A stretch of 64,000 nucleotides of DNA. It comes from Cerrena zonata. Its lineage: Eukaryota > Basidiomycota > Agaricomycetes > Polyporales > Cerrenaceae. A program made the position numbers and the translations under genes. The stretch spans positions 744,001 through 808,000 of the forward strand of contig JASBNA010000008.1 of NCBI GenBank assembly GCA_038087015.1, written 5' to 3'. The notes under the pieces are model-generated. The model was given only the letters and a program-made list of their open reading frames with translations. It had not been told where the DNA came from and made no database searches. Below are positions 12,418 to 23,276 of this stretch, piece after piece (within the stretch, counting starts at the first letter, position 1; each line of letters opens with the position of its first letter).

Positions 12418-12659
12418 GGTGCAGTGAAGTGCACGCTGGTTGTAGTGGCTTAAGATCAAGGTTGAAGTAGGATTTGGATCGATTGTCATCCAAAAAGTAC
12501 ATACTAGTCAGCAACGGAGATTGCGTGTGGCCCACGGTGTGAGCTAGTTTAGAACAATGCAAGTTCGAAATTACCCCATACAGTACTATGCTGGCTTGTT
12601 GTCCAAATCAGAAGAGAAAAAGGCAATAAATATTGAGATCCGTAGATCTACCACTCCGG

Positions 12660-12687
12660 GAAAGCGTGTCATCCTTGTGCAGGGGCC

Positions 12688-12718
<31 letters not shown>

Positions 12719-12742
12719 TTCGTATGTCACCCCGAAGGGGAC
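12660..12742 (-). ncRNA. U6 snRNA-like gene, 3' end atypical
   Basis: The minus strand reads GTCCCCTTCGGGGTGAC, a 5' stem-loop, then an oligo-A stretch, AATTGGAACGATACAGAGAA with the ACAGAGA box, GATTAGCATGGCCCCTGCAC and AAGGATGACACGC. This is the 5' domain and catalytic core of spliceosomal U6. After ACACGC the sequence turns into the duplicated F-box upstream region. The usual 3' tail and an immediate oligo-T terminator are missing; the first run of five T on this strand lies about 45 nt further. No clear TATA box is seen 25-30 nt upstream. It is either a U6 pseudogene cut by the duplication or a U6 gene with an unusual 3' end. Confidence 0.7.
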
Positions 12743-13499
12743 AATAACCTATGTAGCCCAAGAGTAGCAACGACAGGATTCTTGCATTTCCGTCAACTCA
12801 CGGGTGGGCGCTAATATGCCACTGGCAGTCTGACCAGACTCGTAACCTGTCTTCCCCTTATTTCTCCAGCTGTCAACTCGACAGTCGAGCTGGACATGCG
12901 CCCATAATGTCAAACAAAATCCGATGCATAACCTAATTCTCGGGACTATGACCTATTCTGTCTTTAGTACTAGCAAGCATCAGGTGGACATGCTCTATCG
13001 CAAGGACGAACATATATAATAGGGTCGATGATGCTTTGGACTTCTATCATACCCCACATCACGATTGCAATCACCACTTTCAACCCCCACATTATTCTAA
13101 GAGGGGGATGACAGGTACTATAACAGCTAGAAAAGGTGTCTTCGAATACAGCAAACCCTCATAGCCCCTGCCAAGATGCTGTGAGGTGCATATCAAATCC
13201 ATCTACTCCCTCATCGTTCCGATGACCACTCGCTATTGACTTACCATGGTCTCCCATTCTCATTGGCTTCAGTAGCCGGTAGAATTATGTCAGACTACCC
13301 GGCCTTCTCATGACATCAGATCGAGATCGCGGAGTTTCACGTACACCATGCCAGTAGCCGCATGGCACCGTGAGCAGGAAAATATTTTGGGAAATAACTC
13401 CAAAGGACGGTACATAAGACTAGGTCAAATATCGTCTCATGGATTGTCAAGCATGATGCGCACTGCCGTAAAATGAAAGCGTCGCGATACCCCCATTTC
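12743..13499. other. Intergenic, nothing convincing
   Basis: A TATA-like 'catatataatag' at about 13010 precedes a 27-codon ORF at about 13030, but that ORF lacks a CaaX end and any family feature. Nothing else is supported here. Confidence 0.4.
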
Positions 13500-14539
13500 T
13501 CAGAATATACCCGGTAACAGTCTCCAACGTACCCTCTCTGCGTACTCCTCCCACACGTTCCCGAAGACCTTGTGAAGCTCCACATCCTCAATCTGTAGTC
13601 TACGGTTGGTACTCCGAAGGGCATACCAAACTTTAACTAACCAGAAGGTGATGAGAGCATATACGAGGAGGGAAGCCGGAGTGAACACTCCGGCCGAGAA
13701 CGACGGTAGCGGTGGTCTTGCTATCGGAATAGAATTTGTACTCCCAAAGCTTGCCACCCACATGCCGAGGTGTTTTGCGTCTCGTAATAGTGGGGATAAA
13801 TGGATCCAGCGTTCGTATAGCCAGGTGCCTGGTGAAAGTCCCACTAATGTCCCACCAAGTAACGTAAGGTAGATTCCCGTGTAGCTGGGGTGCCGAACAA
13901 ATGAATAAGGGCCGGTGGTCACAAGCGAATGTGAGGGATGGATGGTCAGTTCGAACGTAAAAAACTGCCCAAGGGCTTTGAAACACCAGAGCCGAAGCAT
14001 GGCACCAGATGCGACTGATACGACACCGATAATGAAGAGTGACGATGGTACCAAGATTGAACAGGATATGGGAGAGGTGTAGTCAAACGGCGTATTGGAA
14101 TTGACGGCATTAGCAGGATGTGAGGAGTTAGGGGGGTTGCAGGAGGATGTAATTGGATGCGGACATTGCCATGAGTGCGACAATACATTTGATGACATTC
14201 CTGATATCTCGATGTATGCTAAAATCGTGGCTATTCCGTCACTTAGTGCAGCTAGCCACACCATTGCCTGAGAGAAAAATAAGTATCAGTCGTTCCACAA
14301 ATTTTAGAGGTCGTTCATACCTTACTGCAAAATGTCACCCATCGAACACAACGTTCAAAAAATGAGCGCTTTTTAGCGATACATTGTTTGGATGGCGCTG
14401 GGGGGTTCGGGGGCGATAATGATAGGTGTACCGAAGTACCAGCAATCACTAGGAGAGCAACTTTGAGGTAGACCAACGCGGGATGAATAGTATGTGCGAG
14501 GGAAGGGGGCGTTGTGTCCGGAAAATGGGAGTTCAGCAT
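13500..14539 (-). CDS. STE14: Protein-S-isoprenylcysteine O-methyltransferase
   Basis: This enzyme methylates the C-terminal prenylcysteine of CaaX proteins such as Ras, Rho and lipopeptide mating pheromones, at the ER membrane, using S-adenosylmethionine. The larger exon (13500-14267) contains hydrophobic spans, LGQFFTFELTI, GPYSFVRHPSYTG and the C-terminal catalytic signature HKVFGNVWEEYAERVRWRLL ending in PGIF. A 53-nt intron (14268-14320) joins an upstream exon with VALLVIAGTSVHLSLSPPNP, typical of the fungal N-terminus. The start is uncertain. I chose the ATG at 14537-14539; the frame stays open further upstream but shows no earlier in-frame ATG in reach, so an extra 5' exon is possible. 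Confidence 0.8.
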
Positions 14540-15319
14540 GATGACCAGCACAGTGCAGACGACGGCTACGACGAGGAACCCGTTGTAGAATTTCAAAGGG
14601 GATATCGACCAACGCCAATCTCTGCAGAAAGGCTAAAGAAGGGCATCCAGAGAACAGGTCCAACCGCGGAATATATAACTCTCGGGAGCCATCGAAGCTG
14701 GTGTAAGGTTTCCTTGTAGAAGAGAAGTACCCGTCCTAAGCGGTCCTGACAGCATGGCCGCTCTTTCGGCATGGTGTAATCCCAAGCAGTGTCATTCGAA
14801 GCAGGATGGCAATAGTTACAACCCAGCTGGTGTACATAATACCAAAGGAGTTAACAGACTAAAGTTCATGGGAAGCAAAGACTAACTACGAGCGTAAAAG
14901 TTTGATATCTAGCTCCTCCCTGAGGTTTCTTGATATGTTCAGGGAACGGGAAGATCGTCGGTTCAACCATCCGGGGCATCCGCTGTGGAGAAGAGATCCG
15001 ACCAGTAGTAAAGCGTGATTCACCAGATGCAAGCAGAGCAAGCTTCGTATAGATCGTCGAATAGGTGGCGATCAACCGAAAGGAGCCCAGGGGTCGTAGA
15101 TGAGAAACAGAGAGATATTTCTGGCTTCATGCGCTTGGCTGTAGAGCCTATTGGTTCGTGTCCCTCAGGCGTGTCTGTCATGTGAATCGAACTGGTTGAA
15201 AGAGTCTTTATTGAAGACGTTAGTTGGCCCGTTATCGAAGAATCCTCTAATCAGGCCGTTAGAAAATGGACAAGGTTCAAGTTATTTAGACCAGTACGTG
15301 CAACCTGAACCTAAACAAC
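14540..15319. other. Intergenic, nothing recognised
   Basis: This is the 5' side of the methyltransferase gene. An open frame continues from the first coding exon up to about 14640 and may hold a missed 5' exon. Small ORFs such as 14866-15075 minus have no recognisable features. Confidence 0.4.
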
Positions 15320-15652
15320 ATGAGTGAAGACTGCAACCGTCTAACCCATTGGGCGTCAACACTCTGCTCCCGAGTCGACCCTTTCCTCCAAGCCATCATC
15401 TACAGGGATACAAAGTTCAAAGATTGGCATATTTGCTAGGATCCGCATAAGCACAAAGGTCACGCTGACTATAAGGACCGCACCATTTTCGACATGGGTC
15501 TGGATTGCTTGCATGCACTCCAATCGGACGAACTTCGCAGGCTTGTCTTAACTTCCATAAGCCTCATGACAACTCATGTTCTGATCTCTGACCAGGTTAT
15601 GAACATACCACGCTGTTACGAGCGTATTTTTAGAGCATCCCAGGAAACATGA
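15320..15652 (+). pseudogene. Possible decayed coding sequence, family unknown
   Basis: From ATG 15320 the plus frame runs about 110 codons to TGA 15650-15652 with only one internal stop (TAG at 15437). The composition is protein-like (for example DYKDRTIFDMGLDCLHALQS and DELRRLVLTSISLMTTH). I recognise no family. It may be a relic gene with one nonsense mutation or a chance open stretch. Confidence 0.25.
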
Positions 15653-17243
15653 CTTTGGAGTCGTTTGGCTGGTGACCCAGCGCGCGATCCCTGAGTTACG
15701 GTACAATGAGCTCACACAATCTAACATCTGGCCGACGCTATACCAGTTTTGGACACGTCTTCTCTCAAAGATAAACTATGTATGTCTCTCCGCCGAAATC
15801 TGTCTAGCCAATGATCACCACACACGCTTATTTCCCTAATCCACTCGGCGACTCTGAACCGCTACGGTATCACTTGTTTGCCGCTGCAATGCCTGCCATC
15901 ACATAGAAGTCGCAGAAGTCCCACCAATTGGTAGCGTTGAAATGACCGGCAACTTTAGGGATTATTTCGAGAGTTCTACCGTCCGCAGCGAAGACTATTC
16001 AGGGACAAGATTGACCTGCGTACGACTTTGGGGAGCTACACTTCTCTTCGCTCAGGCTCCGCACTATCCACGAGTGCTCGAATCGTCGTCATCTCTTCCT
16101 GGCGTTCCCTTCACCGCCGGTCAATTCTTTCTTCCTGTCTTCTGTTACATCTGTCAAGTCGATACCGGCATTATAGGAAGGATCGAAGTCCAGGGATCGC
16201 TAGAATTGACCCGGTGCCCATCGTCCCTACCCAGCGTTTTTGTTCAACTCGGCCCGCAGAGGTGCAACCTGCAGGTGTCAGATAAAGCATCCGTCTTTGT
16301 GAGTCGAACCCCTAATTCCGCTAGAACTGTGTAGGGAAGGAGGGGTGTTCAGCTTAGCCCGAGTTACCAGGGGTTCCAAGGTGTGAACACCGGAAAGGTA
16401 TGGGAGGGTTTCGGTTATTCAAGCGTAATTCACTATTGTAGATCTTTGATGCGATTCTACCATTCCGAATCTGCTTTCTGATGCCCTCAGTCTAGAGTGA
16501 ACGATGGATGACAAGGATGGCATTTGTTCATTCCCCCTTTAGGACGTGGTACCTTCCTCTCCGCCTCTTCACGTAACATTCCGTGAGTTTTGTTTCGTCA
16601 GTATGTCGTACATACGTTCAGCACATTCTGATCTCCTCCCCGGTAGTGTTTCATCACCTTGTGAGTGGATTAAGCACGCATGTACAGGCACCGTGGAATT
16701 AACCTCACCGCAACAATTTCAAAGTGGCCTTCAGTGCGTTCCTGTTTGCAAAAGAAATTCGCACGTGGACACTTTCCTAAATCCTTTCCTAAATCGACTC
16801 GAACGGGTATAAATTCACAATACTGACACTAGGTGGAACATGTACACAGCCGGCCCATGAGTATCAATGTTGCATGACGCGGCAGCGTCTCGTCCCTTGA
16901 CACCCAGCGCTTTATGGGTATACAAAGACCTGTCTACTCCCTTTGAAGCGTGAAACCTAAGCTTAATGTGGAATGATTTACCGGAACGCATTTTGCCTCT
17001 GACGGGATGCTTGAACGGCCTACACGACTTCAAGCTTTACATTCAGATGCCCCGGTCTAGTTGTTGTTTTTTCGACGGTAAGATACAACCTGCTCAAATG
17101 TGTCATGTTCTACGAATTCAACCGGGCTTATCGTACTCCTAGGTTCGATCCCTGCCCCCTCGACATAAGGCTCTCATTGGCGATGATCATCTACATATTT
17201 GATGATCAGCTGCACGCGCCGGTGACGTTAACAGACCTCAAGA
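15653..17243. other. Gene-poor stretch, nothing recognised
   Basis: The longest open stretch is a plus frame at 15942-16334, which lacks motifs and looks like chance. A GGTTCGATCCC string at about 17143 resembles a tRNA T-arm, but no cloverleaf forms around it. Confidence 0.4.
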
Positions 17244-17529
17244 CACAGCGGGGATTACAGCGTGCGACCGTTGAGCGCACGTAATTAACACGCGAAAAAC
17301 ATTCTGAATGTTTTTCGCGTGTTTCCGACCTAAACATGCCAAAAAACATGGCGTGTCACAGAGTGAGCGGCACGTCACGAACTATTCTATATTTGGACCT
17401 ATGAGGACGGGAAGTCACTGGCATGTTTGTTAGCATGTTTGCTCCAAAAAACATTCAAAAAACATGCAACATGTTTTTGTCATGTTAATTACGTGCACTC
17501 TGTGATCGCACGCGTCAATCCCCGCTGTG
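17244..17529. mobile_element. 286-bp MITE-like foldback element
   Basis: The ends are inverted repeats of about 45 bp. The left end begins CACAGCGGGGATTACAGCGT and the right end, read on the minus strand, begins CACAGCGGGGATTGACGCGT. Both continue to GCACGTAATTAACA. A 3-bp direct repeat AGA flanks it at 17241-17243 and 17530-17532, as expected of a target-site duplication. There is no coding capacity. The interior is rich in aaaacatg words and contains a perfect palindrome at 17288-17322. CACAG ends with 3-bp duplications could fit a CACTA-like or Harbinger-like transposase. That assignment is inference. Confidence 0.75.
17288..17322. repeat. Perfect 17-bp palindrome inside the MITE
   Basis: ACACGCGAAAAACATTC is followed by a single T and then its exact reverse complement. 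The hairpin would have 17 pairs and a one-base loop. It sits just inside the left terminal repeat of the element. Confidence 0.9.
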
Positions 17530-18060
17530 AGAAAGGAAGATAGTCGTTCCCTTAAGGGACGTGTGTCCACACGCGGGCAAACAGCGTCCGATTTCTAAAT
17601 CCCATTACATATACTTACTTATCTAGCACTACCTCAATAACCTAGATACACCTCCATACTCATATATTGCAATTTGCTGTCCCAAAGGCCCCCTGTTCCC
17701 GATGTGGACTTTCAAGTTACTTCGACGCTTCCAACCCGTATACTGACCAGTCGTACAACATTAAAACAAGGCACATCTGAGTCTATCCTTCTCTTCATAT
17801 TCCTAACAATATGGAAGTCGACATTATCGATTACATCTCTGGCACGGCGAATGGGCTGAGGATCATCATATGATACTGTCTCTGAATCGCTGCTGGACTC
17901 TGACGCGGGTCGCCAACAGAAAACGCGTGTTTAATATCACTTTCGAAACCGTATTCTTGACCAGAATATTATATCGTTACGACATCCTATTAGACACGTA
18001 GATAGAGTAATTGGGTGCAGTTCGTATCCGGTGTCTACCTATGTCAACAAGTTCATCCGA
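17530..18060. other. Intergenic, nothing recognised
   Basis: Short ORFs only (for example 17674-17859 plus), none with features that support a gene. Confidence 0.4.
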
Positions 18061-18074
18061 GTCAAAGCGTGCCC

Positions 18075-18441
18075 TTACAGCTCTTTCGGAAAACCTTGTC
18101 GCACGCCTTTTTTTATTTTTTTTGACGGACGCATCAATATTGGGCGCTCAGGCCCTTCCTGTTACCAAAAGCAGTAGCTCATGATGATTTTGATATCCCA
18201 CGCTTAACAAGCACTAAATGCCTGAAGTCATGATTGAACACTCTGTTGGACTAAGTTTGCACTGTAAAAGAATGTCTGATATCACTGAAGATATATACAC
18301 AGATATAATACAGTAAACAATGCACTAGCTCACTAAATATATCATAAGACGTCAGTTGGGGTACCCGCTGGTAGCGAAGCGCCTAATGCAACTTTCAAAA
18401 AAAAAGAAGGCGTGCGACAAGGTTTTCCGAAAGAGCTGTAA
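18075..18441. repeat. 367-bp unit bounded by 35-bp perfect inverted repeats
   Basis: The left arm 18075-18109 begins TTACAGCTCTTTCGGAAAAC. The right arm 18407-18441 is its exact reverse complement. A second, outer inverted pair GTCAAAGCGT lies at 18061-18070 and as ACGCTTTGAC at 18508-18517. T-rich tracts lie just inside the arms. No clear target duplication is seen. Perfect arms suggest a young foldback element or a hairpin-forming repeat. It sits about 140 bp upstream of the RasGEF TATA box. Confidence 0.7.
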
Positions 18442-18580
18442 GCGCTGACGTGAGAATGTCAAACGAGTGCACAAAACGAGAATCCGCCCACCATGTGAAG
18501 TCAATACGCTTTGACTAACGGACAAAGGGACAATATAATGCGTCGTCGGTGGCACTCATTCTTTGACATGGCTTTCGCAC

Positions 18581-18594
18581 TATATATAAATAAA
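18581..18594 (+). promoter_or_regulatory. TATA box of the RasGEF gene
   Basis: tatatataaataaa lies 80 nt upstream of the chosen ATG at 18674, a normal distance for a TATA-dependent fungal promoter. It follows the 35-bp inverted repeat region directly. Confidence 0.6.
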
Positions 18595-18673
18595 GGGCAT
18601 TGTGGACGATGAATGCCACCTACTTTCTCTTCCCAATCCCCCTCCTTACACCCCACAATCCAATCCAACAATC

Positions 18674-21600
18674 ATGTCCTCTTCCTCGACCAGGCGCGGC
18701 CGTCACCGCTCATCTACCGTCTCAAATAGCTATGCTGGCCATGCTACTCCATCTCCTCTTCCGCCTCATCTGACTGATGAGTATTTTACTCGTGTTCTAC
18801 ACGGTGGCAAGTCGCGCAGGATGAGCATGAGCGAAGCTTCTCAGTCTTCACGCAACTCGTCGTCGTCCTCGGAAACAATCAAGGCCCCGGTAACAGAACT
18901 AAGCTTTCCTGCTTCAAGCTCGTTACCAAACAAACGTGAGTAGCTCCCACATTGTCTAGAGAATCGCTAATAACTTTTCGCAGCTTCATTACCTCGTCTT
19001 CCCGTCGTTCAGGTCCCTGATCCCTTTCCGTACAAGAAACCGACGGAGCCAGTGTCAACTCCCTCTTTACTGCCACCATCCTCTTCTGATTTCAGGAGAT
19101 ATTCACACGCCATCTCGGAGTGTGAGCAGTTTCTCGAAGAATACTTCAATTCTAGTCAGGGTGGTGGCCAAACCTCCGTGACTGAAGAAGGAAGACCATC
19201 CTCAGTGGGTTTCATCCATTCCGATCCTTCGATAGTCCCAGACCTTTCCTCCGTGGACAAAATGAGCAAACACATGAAACAATTGGATTCAGACCTGAAG
19301 AAGAATCGTTACGAACTAAAGGACTACCCCGATTACACCGTGGCAAGAGAGCTATTTGACTTCAAAACCAGTCTTTACGAGAGCTGTGCCGATGTAGACA
19401 CTACTGGGAAGGCGGTGTTTGCAACTCTGCAGATGACCTATGATGACTGCTGCAACAAACACAAGGCTATCCGAAGTAAACAACCCGAAAATCGGCCAGG
19501 GATGCTAAACAAGATTGGAGCCTCTATACAAGCTCTCCAACACCAAAGCTCCGACGCTACACTCGTCCAGCCTACTATTGTTCCCTCGGTGAAAGATGCA
19601 CTGGTAAACGTTACCGACCTTCGTGATATGCAGCCCACCTTCAGTATGTCTGCGGCAACATCAAACATCTTGACTGGTCCTTCTACGAAAACACTTGTCT
19701 CTGGTTCCAAACGTTCCTCGAGCCCTGTATCTGTTCGCTCCTATGCCTCGACGGAATCCTTCTCTCTACTGGACGCGCCTAGCGATCTCGGTCGGCATAG
19801 TCCAGCTCCCCTAGATGCTATCCCCAAGGAACTCAGCTTGCGCGCACGCTCTCGAGTAACTGTGAATTCTAGGTCCTCCACCACTCCATCCATTGCAGAA
19901 TCTCGCGATTTAGGCCACAGGTCAGCTAGCAGGTCATCTGTTAGGAGCGCGTCTTCTATCAGCTCCGTCAAGACTGGTTCTTCTCGCACTAGATTTAGGA
20001 TCCTCGAGCCTGAAACGCCCATAGCCTCACGAAGTCACTCTGTTCCAGACTTTGCTCGATCACCACTTAGAAGCTCGTCCTATAGTCAGAAACCCTTGCC
20101 GAAGGCGGACTCTGTGTCTACGTCGCGATCCCCATCTCCTTTATCTGAGGGCTCGATACGGAGCTCTGAGCGACGTCTAGCCATGATGGAGAGTGATTCT
20201 TCGTCGCGATCATTATCTCGCTGCTCCGAAGGCTCTATTCGTAGCTCTGAACGACGTCCAACAAGGATGGAGCGTGAAGATTCAGTTTCGTCATGCAGCT
20301 CCATCCCATCAACCTACAACTTATCTTGGGGTGGTTCGTCGTCGGATTCAGACTCGGATGTCTATGTACCTCCCGCACCTCGCCGTGCCCCAAACAGGGA
20401 CACTATTGGATCTTTCACCGTCGAGCCGGATGCCACACCCGACGACCCTTTCAATGATCCCTCCCTAGCGAAAAAACTCTATAAGACGGGACTTTTGACA
20501 CAGGACTGTCCAACTGCTATCCCTGCTCCTGGTACATACTATGCCGGGAGTCTAGTTGGCCATGACTTGGTTATAGAAGGCGGGAAGGTCTTTGCTGCAA
20601 GCGTACCAGCTCTCATTCGGTTTGTAACCGAGCCAGGAGAACTCTTAAACGAAGCTAAAGTCGACGCACTTGACACCTGGTTCGTTTTCTTCCGCTCGAT
20701 AACCGTTCCCGAGGTTTTCTTCGGATTGTTGGAAGCCCGCTTCAATGAAACAATGCCTCCAAATTTGTCCGAAGACCGGCGCGAGCACTGGGAGGAGGCC
20801 CACACCGTCATAAAATCTGGTGTTCTGGATATCCTTTCAAGTTGGGTCAAAGACCACTGGCTCATCAAAGACCAAATTGTTGAGCCCAAGGTTCGCGCGT
20901 TCATTGAGGATATTATGCAGACCGATCTGGATCCCATCTCTCGATCTCTTGTCAACATCATAAAAGAGCGCGTTGGTACCAGATCTACGAAACAATATCC
21001 ATATCATCTCGAGGAACCTATTCGGCGCGGCACACAGAAGCGACCCATCTATACAGATCTTGGACCCTTGCGTTCGACCGCGGGAAGGGAGACCACTAAG
21101 ATCAGGATCGACCATTTCCTCGGTGTGGCTGGCGCTGCTGAACAAATTGCAAGGTCGTTGACTGCCATAGAGTCGCAGTACTTCCACTCTTTCCCTCTTC
21201 ACGAGATTGTCTGTTTCCGAGAGACAGACTACTCAACAGCATTACTTGCATGGGAACGCTTCGACGCGTCTTTCTTCTGCTGGGTGTCTGACTTGTTGGC
21301 AGATAAAGATCACACAAAGGCACAAACAGTGAAGATCTACGAGCTGCTCATTGATGTTGCGAAGGTATATACTCTATAGCGTCTTCCTCCCCGTGACGAT
21401 ACTCATAAGACCTGTAGGAATGCCAAAAGTTGAGGAACTACAACTCGGCTTATATGCTACTTGTTATTCTTCGCTCAAACCTCGTTCCTGTATCAATACG
21501 TGAGGTATGAACATTCAATTCTTATGAATATTCTTCTTATGGCTGACCTGATTTGTAGTTGGCGACTGATGGTCATAAACAAACAGTTCATAAACTCCAC

Positions 21601-22061
21601 AAGTTCTACCGCCCGCCATTGTTCATCAAGTATTCAGCTAAGCTCGTCAAAAAATGCCGTCCGGCTATTCCTATCCTTGGTAAGTGATCGCCTTCCTTAG
21701 TTCCCAACATTCGTTTGACATATGTGTGTCCGTTTTCTAGCACTTGTAAAGAAGGACATCCGAAAAGCGGAGGAAATCTACAGCAAGTATCTTGGTGTCC
21801 TTGCGATAGACAGGCAAACATGGAATCAGGAGTGTATGTTCGAAGTTGGACGATACTCGTATTATTGTAAGATCTTTCGAGGTAAGTCATCGCTCACGAC
21901 GTGAATATATCCGCATCCGACTGACATACGGCCTAGTTCTCGAAATGTGCTACGCCGAACACAATGTTCCGGATGATCAGTCCATCACTCAATGGATCAG
22001 AATGAGCTGTGATAAATCTGAGCGTGAATATCAAAGAAGCTCAGTCCCAGCTCCTATTTGA
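18674..22061 (+). CDS. Ras guanine nucleotide exchange factor (RasGEF)
   Basis: The protein (1038 aa by my splicing) would catalyse GDP release from a Ras-family GTPase, with RasGEF_N and CDC25-type catalytic regions at the C-terminus. Exons are 18674-18935, 18984-21364, 21418-21504, 21559-21679, 21741-21881 and 21937-22061, all in frame. The first 550 residues are Ser/Arg-rich and probably disordered. RasGEF_N is around GTYYAGSLVGHDLVIEGGKV and LIRFVTEPGELLNEAK. The catalytic part begins at DHFLGVAGAAEQIARSLTAI, with HKLHKFYRPPL further on. The last 100 residues diverge from the usual GEF end. Residues about 474-520 contain a tandem repeat. The Ser-rich region suggests phospho-regulation, which is inference. 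Upstream signals are the TATA box at 18581 and the inverted repeat at 18075-18441. Confidence 0.8.
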
Positions 22062-23209
22062 AAGCCATTTTTTCGGTTATATTATTGTAGGTTAGCTCTG
22101 CGAGCTTTCCTCCTTCCTCTCTTTCCTGCTGTGGTTCGGTAATCTATTGATAATCTGCGCTCAGCGTTCAGTATCATGTATAGTCTCTGTGTTCATAATA
22201 AATTTCAATTCCTGTGATCTCCCTAACGCTTTGTGTCGCTGGTTCGAGAACGTTCAGGGTGGAGAGTCCGAAGTATCAAAGAAGTAAATCGTGACTTTCC
22301 ATATTTATCATCGAGAGTCTGAGACACTTTGATCAACGATCTCTCCTCCTCCGACTTTGGGGTCTAAGCCTCATATTGACCTACAACATTGCAACTGCTA
22401 GTGATATCGACCACTTAGTACTACACTGTGCAGTGCCTTCATATACTAGCACATCACAAAAATTACCATCCGAAAGCATACAAGTCTCGGGCTCTTTATG
22501 ACCTGGCCAAAAATATCTCATCCGAGTCAGAGCCTGTCATCTTCTGACCAAAAAAAGAAGCAGACTTTGTCGTCTAACAATGACTCGGACTGGCAATGTC
22601 GTTGGTGGTATTACGCGTCACCGAAGGGGATCGCCTCTTGGCACCGAACGCGCCAGGCCTGGTTCGTCACTAGTACTGATGTGTTTAGCTACATCGAATA
22701 CTTTCGTAAGTCTAAATATTTGACAAAACTGCAGAAAACGTGTAATTCTATGCTATAGGTGAGCGAGTCGTATGATTGCTATAGGAGTATCATATCTTCA
22801 TTCACTGAATACCTCGTCTGCACCTTCAATCAACATTGAGACGAGGATATGTAAATATCTCTGATGACACACACTTACTCGAATCGTCAATCCATCCATC
22901 TAATAGTACGTTGTGATTACGCTGTCCGGAACAAATCACGGAATGTCTATGGTCTTTTGTGGCGCGCCCTTCTTCGCAAAGTGAAACCTACTCGCACGAC
23001 TGACACTTTCATCAAAGGACTTTTCAGAAATAGCCCGCAACTCGCCTATCGTTGCCGAGCTCCTACGTAGCAGTACCTCTGTCAAAGAAGCGATTTCGAA
23101 GCCTTGCGCTCGCTTCTCCGGTTTGAAGGCAGCTGAGATTACCGTCACACTAGTAAACTCCCCCATGTAAGCAGGAAAAATCACAAGAATGTCTTGATAT
23201 AGGGGTTTG
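22062..23209. other. Intergenic, nothing recognised
   Basis: This separates the RasGEF stop from the monooxygenase promoter. Open frames at 22498-22758 plus and 22936-23226 minus exist; the latter overlaps the monooxygenase TATA box and is probably chance. Confidence 0.4.
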
Positions 23210-23217
23210 TATAAATA
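23210..23217 (+). promoter_or_regulatory. TATA box of the flavin monooxygenase
   Basis: TATAAATA lies 67 nt upstream of the ATG at 23277. Confidence 0.6.
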
Positions 23218-23276
23218 CTCCACCATTGGGGTCGGATCAGTATCTCCACATTCTCAGAAACCTCACTCTTCCTAGC

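Noticed and set aside
13010..13115. Possible lipopeptide pheromone precursor (TATA-like box and short ORF near the methyltransferase)
   Set aside because: The ORF ends without a CaaX motif and has no pheromone-like maturation site.
17100..17170. tRNA-like T-arm string GGTTCGATCCC
   Set aside because: No matching acceptor stem, D-arm or anticodon arm can be built around it on either strand.
22936..23226. 96-codon minus ORF upstream of the flavin monooxygenase
   Set aside because: It overlaps the TATA box of the monooxygenase and shows no family features.
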